A stretch of DNA of 64,000 nucleotides, from positions 1-64,000 of the forward strand of contig NZ_JABCNG010000001.1 of the NCBI RefSeq assembly GCF_012932495.1, in the 5' to 3' direction. Below the pieces are notes generated by a model. It saw only the letters and a list, made by a program, of their open reading frames with translations, did no database searches and had not been told where the DNA came from. Made by a program: the position numbers and the translations under genes. The first letter of the stretch is position 1, and each line of letters opens with the position of its first letter. Positions 16,804-26,815 of this stretch are shown in pieces. Origin of the DNA: Novosphingobium sp. SG919 (GTDB lineage Bacteria; Pseudomonadota; Alphaproteobacteria; Sphingomonadales; Sphingomonadaceae).

Positions 16804-17364
16804 ATGACGATGGCAGCGGCAATCGAGAAAACCGCCCGTGCCAATCGCAAGGTGGCAGCCATCGCGGCAGGCGTGGCGCTGGGGATGCTGGGGCTGGGCT
16901 ATGCGGCCGTGCCGCTTTACCGCATGTTCTGCCAGGCCACCGGCTTTGCCGGCACCACCCAGCGCGCCACCGCGGCGCAGGCGGCGGCGGTCAAGGCCAC
17001 GCTGCGCCCGATCACCATCCGCTTCGACGCCAATGTCGCACCGGGCCTGCCCTGGACGTTCAAGCCCGAACAGGTGACCCAGGACGGGCGAATCGGCGAG
17101 CGCAAGATCGCCTTCTTCACCGCACGCAACAATTCCGACTCACCGATCGTGGGCCGCGCGGTGTTCAACGTGACGCCCGAGCAGACCGGCGCCTATTTCC
17201 ACAAGATCCAGTGCTTTTGCTTCAACTATCAAAAGCTTATGCCTGGACAGGAAGTGCGCATGCCGGTGGTCTACTACGTAGACCCCGCTATGCTGGATGA
17301 CGCGAACACGCGCAACGTGCCGGAAATCACGCTGAGCTATACGTTCAACAAGGCCGCAAATTGA
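16804..17364 (+). CDS. ctaG: Cytochrome c oxidase assembly protein CtaG/Cox11
   Basis: Copper chaperone that delivers Cu(B) to subunit I of cytochrome oxidase from the periplasmic face. The 186 residues contain one N-terminal membrane helix followed by YAAVPLYRMFCQATGF, and the copper-binding CFCF motif (HKIQCFCFNYQKLMPGQEV). The ATG at 16804 has GGGAGA upstream. It sits between the small membrane protein and coxC. Confidence 0.96.
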   Translation: MTMAAAIEKTARANRKVAAIAAGVALGMLGLGYAAVPLYRMFCQATGFAGTTQRATAAQAAAVKATLRPITIRFDANVAPGLPWTFKPEQVTQDGRIGERKIAFFTARNNSDSPIVGRAVFNVTPEQTGAYFHKIQCFCFNYQKLMPGQEVRMPVVYYVDPAMLDDANTRNVPEITLSYTFNKAAN

Positions 17365-17471
17365 CTGGACCGGCAGTGCGCAGGCCGATAGACGTTGCAA
17401 CCATCACAAAATTGGCTCCCGCTGCGCAAATGGCGAGGATGCCAGGCAAGCCTTGGGGGAAGTAGACGATC

Positions 17472-18296
17472 ATGGCCGGTGCCAAGAACCACGATTATCA
17501 CATCCTGCCGCCTGATATCTGGCCACTGATGGGGGCTTTGTCCGCCCTGGTGATGACCAGTGGCGGCGTGCTGTTCATGCACAAGATCACCGGCGGCACG
17601 CAGATCATGCTGCTGGGCCTGCTCGGCGTGATCCTCACCATGTTTTCCTGGTGGGGCAAGGTGATCAAGGAAGCCCACGCCGGCGATCATACCCCGGTGG
17701 TGCAGTTGCACCAGCGCTATGGCATGATCCTGTTCATCGCTTCGGAAGTGATGTTCTTCGTCGGTTGGTTCTGGGCGTTCTTCGATTTCTCGCTGTTCCC
17801 CAGCAAGATCAACACCGACGTGATCGGTGGCGTCTGGCCGCCCAAGGCGATCGAGGCGGTGATCAACGCGTTCGACCTGCCGCTGCTCAACACGCTGATC
17901 CTGCTGTGCTCGGGCACCACGCTCACCTGGGCGCACCACGCGTTGATCCACGGCGATCGCAAGAGCCTCAAGCAGGGCCTTGCTGCCACGATCCTGCTTG
18001 GCCTGCTGTTCACCTCGATCCAGGCCTACGAATACGTCCACGCGCCCTTCGGCTTTGGCCAGAACACCTATGGTTCGGCCTTCTTCATGGCCACCGGCTT
18101 CCACGGGTTCCACGTGATCATCGGCACGATCTTCCTGATCGTGTGCTGGATCCGCGCCGAACGCGGCGAATTCACCCCGCGCCAGCATTTCGGCCTGGAA
18201 GCGGCGGCCTGGTACTGGCACTTCGTCGACGTGGTGTGGCTGTTCCTGTTCGTGGCAATCTACGTGTGGGGCAACTGGGGCGCGGTGGTCGAATAA
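17472..18296 (+). CDS. coxC: Cytochrome c oxidase subunit III
   Basis: Seven-helix subunit III of the aa3-type oxidase. The 274 residues include HDYHILPPDIWPLMGALSAL near the N-terminus, SEVMFFVGWFWAFF, the conserved THAHHA-like TWAHHALIHGDR, and GFHGFHVIIGTIFL. It ends the operon at a strong bidirectional terminator. GGGGGAAGTAG provides the ribosome site. Confidence 0.97.
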   Translation: MAGAKNHDYHILPPDIWPLMGALSALVMTSGGVLFMHKITGGTQIMLLGLLGVILTMFSWWGKVIKEAHAGDHTPVVQLHQRYGMILFIASEVMFFVGWFWAFFDFSLFPSKINTDVIGGVWPPKAIEAVINAFDLPLLNTLILLCSGTTLTWAHHALIHGDRKSLKQGLAATILLGLLFTSIQAYEYVHAPFGFGQNTYGSAFFMATGFHGFHVIIGTIFLIVCWIRAERGEFTPRQHFGLEAAAWYWHFVDVVWLFLFVAIYVWGNWGAVVE

Positions 18297-18319
18297 GCCA
18301 CTGCTTTTCCGCACCGCCT

Positions 18320-18363
18320 AAAAAAGGGGCGCCTTCCAGATGAGGAAGGCGCCCCTTTTTTTT
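18320..18363. terminator. Bidirectional intrinsic terminator
   Basis: A-run, a perfect GGGGCGCCTTCC/GGAAGGCGCCCC stem with a 6-nt loop, then a run of eight T. It works on both strands, between the convergent coxC and aminopeptidase genes. Confidence 0.95.
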
Positions 18364-18402
18364 GGCTGCGGGGGAAGGCCGGCTGGCCTCCCCGCTCGAC
18401 CA

Positions 18403-21060
18403 TTACTTCACAGCGGCGAGTTCGGCAGACAGCCCGGCCGCGCGCTGGTCCTTGAGCACGGCGCAGTCCTGCACCCGCTCGATCGCGCGATCGAGTTCCA
18501 GCGCACCCGAGTTGTTGGCAAAGCGGGGCCGCCACGCAACAATCGCCTTGGCCTTGTCGGCCGAACAGAACCCGCTCACCACCTGCGGCAGGCTGCGTGC
18601 CAGGAAAATGCCGCCGCCGCTCGACAACAAGCTGTCGAGATGCGCATCGGCCCAGGCAAAGGCCTGATCCGCCGTCTTGGGGGAAGCGATGGCCAGCGAA
18701 ATGCCCATCAGCTTTTCCGAAAGGCGCAGGCGCTTGTCGGAAAAGTCCTCGACCAACCACTTGGCCACGGCCGGATCGTTGCTGCGCCCCACGGCGCGGA
18801 GCAGGGCCGGGCGCAGCACCGGGTCTTCCGAAGACAGCGCCTTCTCCATCAGCGTCTTGGCGCCGGCCAGTCCATGCGGCTTGAGCCAGGCCTTGAACGC
18901 GCTGTTGTAGAAGGCAGGATCGAGCGCCTTGGCATCGCCCGCCAGCATGGCATCCACCGCGCCCGCCAGCTTGGTGTTGAGCGCAGCATCTTCGGCGGTG
19001 TCGGCCAGTTCGGCCACCAGCGCCACGCGGCGTTGCTGCGTATCGGGATCGTCGCCGGCATGGGCGCCTGCGCGCGGATCGAAGCCCAGCTTGGCCAGTT
19101 GGGGAGCGCGCACTTCGCCCACCAGGCGGCGCAGTCCATCGTGCGCGGCAGGCGTCAACAGGCCCTGGGTATCGAACGCGATCAACTGGCCGGTGGCGCC
19201 ATCGCTGGCATAGCTGTCGAGATTGGCCGCAAAGCTGCGCGCGGCGGCCACCAGTTGGGCCGGGGTGGCACGGCCGGCCATGAAGCTCGCTTCCAGGCTG
19301 TCGATCGTGGCCAGCGCTTCGCCGCCGGGCAAGCTGGCCCCTTGGGCGATCAGGCTGTCCCACTGCGCGGCGGGCAATTCGAAGCGGTAATAGCCGGTGC
19401 CGCCGGCATTGGGCACCAGCGCGCCGGTCCCGGCAATCGAGACCGTGGCGGTCTTGTCCACCAGCAACTGGCAGGCGCGGGCGTCGCCCTGGCGCAGGCA
19501 CAGCGGCACGCCCCAGGTTTGGGTCGGCGCCTGGGTGCCCAGTCGCGCATAGCGGCTTTGCGTCACCGTCCACTTGCCCTGGCCCGCCGGCGCGAAGGTG
19601 ACGAGTGGCACGCCCTGCTGGTCGGTAAAGCTTTGCATCGCGGGCAGGATACGCGGATCGCCGGCAGCATCGGCCATGGCGCCAAAGAAATCGGCGGTGC
19701 TGGCATTGCCGTACTTGTGCTTGGCCATGTAGCCGCGCACGCCATCGCGGAACTTGGTATCGCCCATGAACGCGGCGATCATCGATACGACGTGGCCGCC
19801 CTTGCCATAGGTGATCGTGTCAAACGCGGCATCGATCTGGCTGTTACGCGTGATCGGCTGGTGGATCGGCCGGCCAACGAGCAGGGCATCGGTGCGCATC
19901 GCGGCAAAGCCTTCTTCCAGCGCGCCGGCGCCGATGTTGAGATCGGGCCGCCATTCGTTGCCGATGCGGAAGCCCATCCAGTTGGCAAAGCTTTCGTTCA
20001 GCCAGATATCGTCCCACCAGGCCGGGCTGACCATGTCGCCAAACCATTGGTGGGCCAGCTCGTGCGCCACGACCATGCCGAAATTGCGCTTTTGCGACGT
20101 GGAGGCCTTGTCATCGAGCACGAGGAGCGAATCCTCGTAAAGATCGGCCCCGGCGTTTTCCATCGCGCCCGGCATGATCGGCGCGGTGATCTGGTCGAGC
20201 TTGGGGAAGGGGAAGGCCTGGCCGAAATAGTTCTCCAGATGGCTGACGATGCCCTTGGTGCCTTCCAGCGCGAAAGTCAGTTTCTCGGCATTGGGCCGGG
20301 TGGACACGACCCGCAACGGCAGCGGGGTGGCGCGCTGGGGCGTGGCCGGCACGGTGCCGTCCACGCTCACGAACGGCCCAGCCATCACCGCCACCAGATA
20401 GCTGGGCAGCGGCAGGGTTTGGGCAAAGCGGTGCACGGTCTGGTTGCCACGGGTCTCGGTCGCCACTTCGGGCGCATTGCTCACCGCGCGCTGGCCGGCG
20501 GGCGTGGTGATCGTCACGGTATAAGGCGTCTTGAAGCCGGGCTGGTCGAACGACGGGAAGGCACCGCGCGCATCGATCGATTCGAACTGGCTCCAGCTAT
20601 ACCACTGGTCGCCCACGTGGACGCGGAACAGGCCGGTGGGGCCATCGTTGAAGCCGGCGTCATAATCGAACACCAGCGTTGCCGGCCCGGCAGGAAGGCC
20701 CTGTGCAAACGTGACGAGCGCCACGCCGGTATCATCGGCTTGGCTGAACGTGCCGGCAATGGTCTTGCCGCCCACTTTGGCAACCACACGCTTCACCCCC
20801 AGGTTTAGCCCGTGCATCCACACATAACGGCCGCCCTCGTTCACGGTCACGTCGATCTCGGCATGGCCAGAAAAGCGCGGCTGGGCCGGATCGAGCGTGA
20901 AATCGAGGCGATAGGCCTTTGGCACCACTGCGTTGCCCAGCTTGCCTACCGGCATGGTGCCTGCAGCGGCGGGAATGGCCTTCGCCTCGGGAGCGGCGAG
21001 CGCTGGCGTAGCGGCAAGAGTACCCGCCAGCATGGTGGCAGCAAGAAGCAGAGCGCGCAT
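18403..21060 (-). CDS. Secreted M1 family aminopeptidase
   Basis: Zinc aminopeptidase of the aminopeptidase N type, 885 residues with a cleavable signal peptide (MRALLLAATMLAGTLAATPA). The exopeptidase motif is GAMEN (PGAMENAG), the zinc site HELAHQWFG with a downstream Glu in NESFANWMG, and the C-terminal half is an ERAP1-like helical domain. It should remove N-terminal residues from peptides in the periplasm or outside the cell. Monocistronic, ending at the shared terminator with coxC. Confidence 0.94.
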   Translation of the reverse strand: MRALLLAATMLAGTLAATPALAAPEAKAIPAAAGTMPVGKLGNAVVPKAYRLDFTLDPAQPRFSGHAEIDVTVNEGGRYVWMHGLNLGVKRVVAKVGGKTIAGTFSQADDTGVALVTFAQGLPAGPATLVFDYDAGFNDGPTGLFRVHVGDQWYSWSQFESIDARGAFPSFDQPGFKTPYTVTITTPAGQRAVSNAPEVATETRGNQTVHRFAQTLPLPSYLVAVMAGPFVSVDGTVPATPQRATPLPLRVVSTRPNAEKLTFALEGTKGIVSHLENYFGQAFPFPKLDQITAPIMPGAMENAGADLYEDSLLVLDDKASTSQKRNFGMVVAHELAHQWFGDMVSPAWWDDIWLNESFANWMGFRIGNEWRPDLNIGAGALEEGFAAMRTDALLVGRPIHQPITRNSQIDAAFDTITYGKGGHVVSMIAAFMGDTKFRDGVRGYMAKHKYGNASTADFFGAMADAAGDPRILPAMQSFTDQQGVPLVTFAPAGQGKWTVTQSRYARLGTQAPTQTWGVPLCLRQGDARACQLLVDKTATVSIAGTGALVPNAGGTGYYRFELPAAQWDSLIAQGASLPGGEALATIDSLEASFMAGRATPAQLVAAARSFAANLDSYASDGATGQLIAFDTQGLLTPAAHDGLRRLVGEVRAPQLAKLGFDPRAGAHAGDDPDTQQRRVALVAELADTAEDAALNTKLAGAVDAMLAGDAKALDPAFYNSAFKAWLKPHGLAGAKTLMEKALSSEDPVLRPALLRAVGRSNDPAVAKWLVEDFSDKRLRLSEKLMGISLAIASPKTADQAFAWADAHLDSLLSSGGGIFLARSLPQVVSGFCSADKAKAIVAWRPRFANNSGALELDRAIERVQDCAVLKDQRAAGLSAELAAVK

Positions 21061-21173
21061 GGGATCCTTTCACGCGAAAAAGAGCATGCCCGCGTGCTTG
21101 CGCGCGCTTTGTTGCAGGGGCAACCGGTTTCGACGAACCGCAGGCAACGATCTGCCAACGGCATTGCCCAGAT

Positions 21174-21226
21174 CCTCCCCCGCCACGCGGGGGAGGTGGC
21201 AGCCCGCAGGGCTGTCGGAGGGGGCA
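21174..21226. repeat. REP-like palindromic element
   Basis: CCTCCCCC/GGGGGAGG hairpin followed by AGCCCGCAGGGCT and GGAGGGGGC. This compact double palindrome resembles interspersed repeats common between sphingomonad genes. It lies in the 247-bp gap between the M1 aminopeptidase and the HerA-like gene and may act as a transcript end. Confidence 0.65.
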
Positions 21227-21307
21227 GGTGCGGTGCGGCGCAAAACAGAACGCCAGAGTAAATCGTCGCTGTGGATCAAGTTCGGTGTGGCTTCGGAAGG
21301 AGAGGGC

Positions 21308-22882
21308 CTACCGCAACAACCCGCCCAGCAACCCGCGGGCAAAGCGGCCCAGGGCTTCGCCGCCCAGGCTGGTGGCGATGGAGCCGACCACGGCGCTGAC
21401 GCCGCTGGCCACCGGCGAGGCGCGCGATTTCTTGCCGGCGATTTGCGCCGCGATCATGGCCCCGGCGGAGGAAGCGACGGCACCTGCTGCGGCCTTGCCA
21501 GCCTTGCCCCATAGCGAGGGAGACTGGCGCGGCTGCGCGCGTTGCGCGGCTTCGCCCTGTTCTGCCGCCACTTGCGCCGCTGCGGCGGCATCGGCGGCCT
21601 TCTGCGCCAAGACTTCGGCCGCGCTTTCGCGGTTCACGGAGGTATCGTACTTGCCGCCAAACGGGCTGGCCGCCTGGATCGCGGCGCGTTCGGCCGGGGT
21701 GACCGGCCCCAGGCGCGAGCGTGGCGGCGCGATCAGGGTGCGCGCCACCATGCCCGGTGCGCCTTCGGCGTCGAGCGTGGAAACCAGCGCTTCGCCCACC
21801 TTCAGTTCGGTGATCGCCTGCGCCACATTCAGATCGGGGTTGATGCGGAAGGTTTCTGCCGCGGCGCGGATCGCCTTCTGGTCGCGCGGGGTGAACGCGC
21901 GCAGGGCGTGTTGCACGCGGTTGCCCAGCTGGCCGGCGACCTTTTCGGGAATGTCGATCGGGTTCTGCGTGACGAAATAGACCCCCACGCCCTTGGAGCG
22001 GACGAGGCGGACGACCTGCTCGACCTTGTCCATCAAGGCATCAGGCGCATCGTCGAACAAGAGGTGGGCCTCGTCGAAGAAGAACACCAGGCAGGGCTTT
22101 TCCGGGTCGCCCACTTCGGGCAGCGCCTCGAACAGTTCTGACAAGAGCCACAGCAGGAACGTGGCATAGAGCTTGGGGCTCTGCATCAGGCGGTCTGCGG
22201 CCAGCACGTTGACCAGCCCGCGCCCCTGTTCGTCCACGTGCAGGAAATCGTTGATCTCGAACGCCGGCTCGCCAAAGAAGCGATCGGCCCCCTGGCTTTC
22301 CAGGCCCAGCAACTGGCGCTGGATCGCGCCCACGCTGGCCTTGGTCACGTTGCCATATTTGGTGGCAAGCGCACCGGCATTTTCCGCGCAGGCCGCCAGC
22401 ACGGCCTGAAGATCGGCCAGGTCCACCAGCAGCAGGCCGTTGTCGTCGGCATAGCGGAACGCGATGGTCAGCACGCCTTCCTGCGTTTCATTGAGGCCCA
22501 TGAGCCGGGCGAGCAGCAACGGCCCCATTTCCGAAATCGTGGTGCGGATGGGGTGGCCCTGCTCGCCATAAAGGTCCCAGAACACCGCCGGATTGTCGGC
22601 ATAGGCATAGTCGGCAATGCCCAGGTCCCTGGCGCGCTGTTCCAGCGAAGCGGCATGCTTGAACGTGGGGCTGCCAGGCATGGCGATGCCGGAAAGATCG
22701 CCTTTCACATCGGCCAGGAACACCGGCACGCCTGAACGGCTGAACTGTTCGGCCATGCCCTGCAGCGTCACGGTCTTGCCCGTGCCGGTGGCCCCGGCGA
22801 CCAGGCCATGGCGGTTGGCCCGGCCCAGCAGCAGCACTTCGCGTTCGCCCTTGTTGCCCAGGCCCAGGAAAATCTCGTCCAT
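21308..22882 (-). CDS. HerA-like ATPase (DUF853 family)
   Basis: A 524-residue P-loop ATPase with Walker [11 protein letters not shown] near residue 30, Walker [13 protein letters not shown], and a C-terminal Ala-rich then Gly-rich tail. DUF853 proteins are related to the HerA/FtsK DNA translocases, but a function in bacteria is not settled. The ATG at 22882 precedes [16 protein letters not shown]. It diverges from pabBC with a 104-bp gap. Confidence 0.9.
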   Translation of the reverse strand: MDEIFLGLGNKGEREVLLLGRANRHGLVAGATGTGKTVTLQGMAEQFSRSGVPVFLADVKGDLSGIAMPGSPTFKHAASLEQRARDLGIADYAYADNPAVFWDLYGEQGHPIRTTISEMGPLLLARLMGLNETQEGVLTIAFRYADDNGLLLVDLADLQAVLAACAENAGALATKYGNVTKASVGAIQRQLLGLESQGADRFFGEPAFEINDFLHVDEQGRGLVNVLAADRLMQSPKLYATFLLWLLSELFEALPEVGDPEKPCLVFFFDEAHLLFDDAPDALMDKVEQVVRLVRSKGVGVYFVTQNPIDIPEKVAGQLGNRVQHALRAFTPRDQKAIRAAAETFRINPDLNVAQAITELKVGEALVSTLDAEGAPGMVARTLIAPPRSRLGPVTPAERAAIQAASPFGGKYDTSVNRESAAEVLAQKAADAAAAAQVAAEQGEAAQRAQPRQSPSLWGKAGKAAAGAVASSAGAMIAAQIAGKKSRASPVASGVSAVVGSIATSLGGEALGRFARGLLGGLLR

Positions 22883-22986
22883 CGCCGCACTCTCTCGTTT
22901 TGGTTTCACCCGTGTTTAGGATGGCGCGCGATTGCCCGCGAGGGCTTTTTGCATCCGCATCGGCTTGCCGCTATGCGCGTGGGGCC

Positions 22987-24879
22987 ATGACACGCGCCCC
23001 CTTCCTTTTGCTGGACGATGCCCGCCAGGGCGATGCCGGCTCTGCCCGGCTCTATACCGACCCGCGCGAGATCGTGATCGCCCGCCGCCCGGAAGAAGTG
23101 GAAGCGGCCTTGGTGCGGATCGGTGCCACGCCGGGCCGGTGGGCCGGGGCGCTGGCTTATGAAGCCGGACTGGCGCTGGAAGAGCGACTGGCGCCGCGCG
23201 CGGCGGCGCGCACCGGGGCGGCCGGTCCGCTGGTGTGGTTTGCCCGCTTTGCGCAGATGAAAGCACTGACCAGCGCGCAAGTGGGCGCCTGGCTGGCGCG
23301 CGAAAGCAGCGCGCCTGGGCGGCTTGGGCCGCTTGGCCCGGCGCTTTCGTCCGGCGGCTATGCCCGCGCCTTTGCCAAGGTACAGGAAGCGATCCGCGCG
23401 GGAGACATCTACCAGGCCAATCTCACGTTCCAGCTCGCCGGATCGTGGTCCGGCGATCCGCTGGCGATCTATGCCGCGCTGCGCGAGGATGCACGCGGCG
23501 GGCATGGTGCCGTGCTGTGGGACGGTTCGCACTGGCACCTGTCGGTCTCGCCCGAGCTGTTCTTTGAGTGGCAGGGAACGCAAGTCACCGTTCGCCCGAT
23601 GAAAGGGACTGCCCCGCGCGGCCGTACCGAAGCGGAAGACGCCGCGTTCAAAGCCGCGCTCGCCGGCAATGCCAAGGACCGCGCCGAAAACCTGATGATC
23701 GTGGACCTGATGCGCAACGACCTGTCGCGCGTGGCGGTGCCCGGCACGGTGAAAGTGCACGATGCCTTTGCCGTGGAAACCTATCCCACTGTGCACCAGA
23801 TGGTGACGACGGTGACGGCGCAAGTTGTGTCCGGCACGGCGGCGGCCGATGTCTTGCGCGCGATATTCCCCTGCGGATCGATCACCGGCGCGCCCAAGAT
23901 CCGCGCGATGGAATGGATCGACATGGCCGAGCGCGATGCGCGCGGGCTCTATTGCGGGTCCATCGGCTATGTCGATGTGCCCGATCCTGCCGGCAGCGCG
24001 GATGCCGATACACCTGGGGCCGATACACCTGGGGCCGATACACCTGGGGCCGATACACCGGGGGCCGATACACCGAGGACTGGCAGCGCGGCGTTCAATG
24101 TGGCAATTCGCACCGTGCGCCTGGTGCCAGACCATCCCGGCGCGGCCGGGGGGCGGGCGACCATGGGGGTCGGTTCGGCCGTGGTCGCGGATTCGGCGAT
24201 GCTGGGCGAATGGCGCGAATGCGTGGTAAAGGGGAATTTCTTGCGCCTGAACGCCGGCAGTGCCGACCTGATCGAGACCATGGCCTTCGATCCCGCGGCG
24301 GGCATTCCGCTGCTGGAACGCCATCTCGAACGGATCAAGCAAAGCGCGCAAGCCTTGGGCTTTGCGTTTGACCGGCACGCCGTGCGCAATGCCATCCACG
24401 CGCTGTGTTTCGATCTCGATGCACCGGCCAAAGTGCGGCTGGTCGTGGCCAAGAGCGGTGCCCATGCGCTGGAGGCCGCGCCTTTGCCCGCGCCGTTCGA
24501 TGGCGCGGCGGTTTGCGCGGTGCTGCCCTTGCCGGTGGACGCTGGCGATTGGCGCCTGCGCCACAAGACCAGCGATCGCGGCTTTTATGAGGCCGGCCTC
24601 AAGGCCGCGCGCCGCGCCGGTGCGCACGAGGCCCTGATGCGCCGCGACGATGGCCGGCTGACCGAAGGCTGCTTTACCAACCTGTTCGTGCCGCGCGATG
24701 GCGTGCTCGTCACCCCGCGTGCCGAGCTTGGCCTGCTGCCCGGTGTGCTGCGCGCACAATTGCTCGATGATGGCCGCGCGGTGGAAGGCGATGTCACGCT
24801 TGATGACCTGGCCCCGGGCTTTTTCATCGGCAACGCCCTGCGCGGCTTGATCCCCGCCCGCCTGCTGGGGCAGGGCTGA
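22987..24879 (+). CDS. pabBC: Fused aminodeoxychorismate synthase component I / lyase (PabB-PabC)
   Basis: A bifunctional enzyme of p-aminobenzoate and folate synthesis, 630 residues. The N-terminal two thirds is a chorismate-binding PabB domain (KGTAPRGRTEAEDAAFK, GSITGAPKIRAMEWID). The C-terminal third is a PLP-dependent lyase of the class IV aminotransferase fold (KTSDRGFYEAGLKAARR, LTEGCFTNLFV). Residues about 340-364 are five copies of ADTPG/R from a 15-bp tandem repeat, inserted in a loop just before the conserved FNVAIRT. The ATG at 22987 is chosen as the start of PabB homology. The next gene follows after 6 nt. Confidence 0.93.
   Translation: MTRAPFLLLDDARQGDAGSARLYTDPREIVIARRPEEVEAALVRIGATPGRWAGALAYEAGLALEERLAPRAAARTGAAGPLVWFARFAQMKALTSAQVGAWLARESSAPGRLGPLGPALSSGGYARAFAKVQEAIRAGDIYQANLTFQLAGSWSGDPLAIYAALREDARGGHGAVLWDGSHWHLSVSPELFFEWQGTQVTVRPMKGTAPRGRTEAEDAAFKAALAGNAKDRAENLMIVDLMRNDLSRVAVPGTVKVHDAFAVETYPTVHQMVTTVTAQVVSGTAAADVLRAIFPCGSITGAPKIRAMEWIDMAERDARGLYCGSIGYVDVPDPAGSADADTPGADTPGADTPGADTPGADTPRTGSAAFNVAIRTVRLVPDHPGAAGGRATMGVGSAVVADSAMLGEWRECVVKGNFLRLNAGSADLIETMAFDPAAGIPLLERHLERIKQSAQALGFAFDRHAVRNAIHALCFDLDAPAKVRLVVAKSGAHALEAAPLPAPFDGAAVCAVLPLPVDAGDWRLRHKTSDRGFYEAGLKAARRAGAHEALMRRDDGRLTEGCFTNLFVPRDGVLVTPRAELGLLPGVLRAQLLDDGRAVEGDVTLDDLAPGFFIGNALRGLIPARLLGQG
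24004..24078 (+). repeat. 15-bp in-frame tandem repeat in pabBC
   Basis: Five head-to-tail units of GCCGATACACCTGGG, the last two with small changes (ACCGGGG, ACCGAGG). Each unit adds ADTPG, so copy-number change would keep the frame and alter only the loop length. Confidence 0.95.
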
Positions 24880-24885
24880 CCCGCC

Positions 24886-26061
24886 ATGGACAGCCAGAAA
24901 ACCAGCCAGGCGCTTGGGCGCATCTCGCCCTCGCGCACCAATGCGATGACCGACCGCGCGATCGAACTGCGCGCGCAGGGCAAGGACATCATTTCGCTCT
25001 CGGTGGGCGAACCCGATTTTCCCACGCCGCCCCATGTGATCGAAGCCGCCAAGGCCGCGCTCGACAATGGCCAGACGCGCTATACCGCCGTGCCCGGCAC
25101 CCAGGCCCTGCGCGAAGCCGCGGCGCTCCATTTCCGCCGCGACCTGGGGATCGTGGTGCCGCCATCGCAGGTGATCGTCACGGCCGGCGGCAAGCAGGCG
25201 ATTTTCGAAGCGCTGCTGGCCACGCTCGACGCTGGCGACGAAGTGCTGATCCCTTCGCCTTGGTGGGTCAGCTATCCTGAAATCGTGCGTTTTGCCGGTG
25301 CCACGGTGGTCGATCTGCCGACGCGCGCAGAGGGCGGCTTTCGCATCACGGCGGAACAACTGGACGCGGCGATCACGCCCGCCACGCGCTGGCTGCTGCT
25401 CAACAGCCCGGGCAATCCCACCGGCGCCACCTATCCGGCGCACGAATTGCGCGCGCTGGGCGAGGTCTTGCGCCGCCATCCGCGCGTGCTGGTGCTGTCC
25501 GACGATATCTATGCCTCGCTGCGCTATGGCAGCGGCGCCCATGCGACGCTCAGCGTGGAATGCCCCGATCTGGCGACGCGCATCCTCACGGTATCGGGCG
25601 TTTCCAAAAGCCATGCGATGACCGGTTTCCGTATCGGCGTTTCCGCCGGGCCGGAATGGCTGATCCGCGCCATGGCCAAGCTGCAATCACACAATTCGGG
25701 CAATCCCTGCTCCATTGCCCAGGCGGCGGCGACGGCGGCGCTGGCCGGGCCGCAGGATTTCCTGGCCGATTGGCGCAAACGCTTCCGCGCGCGGCGGGAC
25801 AAGGTCGTGGCGGCGATCAACGCCATTCCCGGCCTGTCCACGCCGGTGCCCGATGGCGCATTCTATTGCATGATCGACGCTGCCCCGCTGATGGCGCGCT
25901 TTGGCGATGACGAGGCGCTGGCGCTGCGTCTGCTGGAACATGGCGTGGCGGTTGTGGCGGCCTCTGCTTTTGGCGGGGCGCAGGGCTTCCGCATCTCGTT
26001 CGCGGCCGACGATGCCGTGCTGGACGAGGCGCTGCGGCGAATTGCGGCGGCGCTGGCCTGA
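24886..26061 (+). CDS. Class I pyridoxal-phosphate aminotransferase (aspartate type)
   Basis: A 391-residue fold-type I aminotransferase. Visible are the N-terminal ISLSVGEPDFPTP, the substrate segment NSPGNPTGATY, SDDIYASLRYG, the PLP lysine in SGVSKSHAMTGFRIG and the C-terminal Arg in FRISFA. Most like AspC/AatA enzymes, which also act on prephenate or aromatic acids. It follows pabBC by 6 nt and probably shares its transcript. Confidence 0.9.
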   Translation: MDSQKTSQALGRISPSRTNAMTDRAIELRAQGKDIISLSVGEPDFPTPPHVIEAAKAALDNGQTRYTAVPGTQALREAAALHFRRDLGIVVPPSQVIVTAGGKQAIFEALLATLDAGDEVLIPSPWWVSYPEIVRFAGATVVDLPTRAEGGFRITAEQLDAAITPATRWLLLNSPGNPTGATYPAHELRALGEVLRRHPRVLVLSDDIYASLRYGSGAHATLSVECPDLATRILTVSGVSKSHAMTGFRIGVSAGPEWLIRAMAKLQSHNSGNPCSIAQAAATAALAGPQDFLADWRKRFRARRDKVVAAINAIPGLSTPVPDGAFYCMIDAAPLMARFGDDEALALRLLEHGVAVVAASAFGGAQGFRISFAADDAVLDEALRRIAAALA

Positions 26062-26063
26062 CT

Positions 26064-26135
26064 CCTTCGACAAGACGGGCGCAAGCGGCTAAGGGGCAGC
26101 CAACAACCCCGTTCGTGCTGCGCCTGTCGAAGCAC
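26064..26135. repeat. Degenerate inverted repeat of REP type
   Basis: TTCGACAAGACGGGCGC on one side and GTTCGTGCTGCGCCTGTCGAA on the other form a decayed inverted repeat. It is similar to the widespread TTCGACA...TGTCGAA intergenic palindrome. It lies between the aminotransferase and pseudouridine synthase genes. Confidence 0.5.
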
Positions 26136-26161
26136 GCCAGCGCAAGGCATCACCCGAATTC

Positions 26162-26815
26162 ATGATTGAAATCCCCATCCTGTTCGAAGACGGCGAAGCG
26201 CTGGTCATCGACAAGCCCGCCGGCCTGCCGCTCGACCGGCCCCGCGCCGGCGGCATCTCGCTGGAAGACCGCATCGAGGAACTGAAGCTCGGTTTCCAGC
26301 GCCCGCCGATGCCGGTGCACCGGCTGGACCGCGATACCTCGGGCTGCCTGCTGCTGGCCCGCAACCCCAAGGCGCTCAAGCGCTTTTCCGCCGCGTTCGA
26401 AGCGCGCCAGGTGGAAAAAGTCTATTGGGGCGTGGTCGCCGGCGACGTGGAAGGCACGGCGGGCACCATCGCGCTGAACCTTTCCAAGATTTCCAGCGCC
26501 GCTGCCGGCTGGCGGATGATTGCCGCGAAAAAGGGCAAGCCAGCCGTCACCCACTGGCGCGTGCTGGCGCGCCTGCCGGGGCGCACGCTGGTGGAGTTCC
26601 GCCTGGAAACCGGCCGCACCCACCAGGTGCGCGTCCATGCGCTGACCGGCCTGGGCGCGCCGCTGCTGGGCGATCCGGTCTATGGCGATGGCAAGGGCGC
26701 CGCGCGCACGCTGCTGCACGCCACGCGCCTTGTCATGCCGCGCGAAGGCAAGGACGCGATCGTGGCCGAAGCGCCGATCCCGGCCGACATTGCGGGCCTG
26801 GGCTTCACCCTGTGA
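26162..26815 (+). CDS. RluA-family pseudouridine synthase
   Basis: Isomerises uridine to pseudouridine in structured RNA. The 217 residues include the catalytic Asp motif HRLDRDTSGCLLLARN and the RluA-type ETGRTHQVRVHA. There is no S4 domain. The target RNA cannot be decided. It overlaps the next gene by 4 nt (GTGA). Confidence 0.92.
   Translation: MIEIPILFEDGEALVIDKPAGLPLDRPRAGGISLEDRIEELKLGFQRPPMPVHRLDRDTSGCLLLARNPKALKRFSAAFEARQVEKVYWGVVAGDVEGTAGTIALNLSKISSAAAGWRMIAAKKGKPAVTHWRVLARLPGRTLVEFRLETGRTHQVRVHALTGLGAPLLGDPVYGDGKGAARTLLHATRLVMPREGKDAIVAEAPIPADIAGLGFTL

Noticed and set aside
18340..20808. An 822-codon open frame on the plus strand
   Set aside because: It is the antisense shadow of the M1 aminopeptidase gene, with low-complexity Gly/Arg/His composition typical of GC-rich shadows.
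22906..25686. A 926-codon open frame on the minus strand
   Set aside because: It is antisense to pabBC and the aminotransferase, both with clear catalytic motifs.
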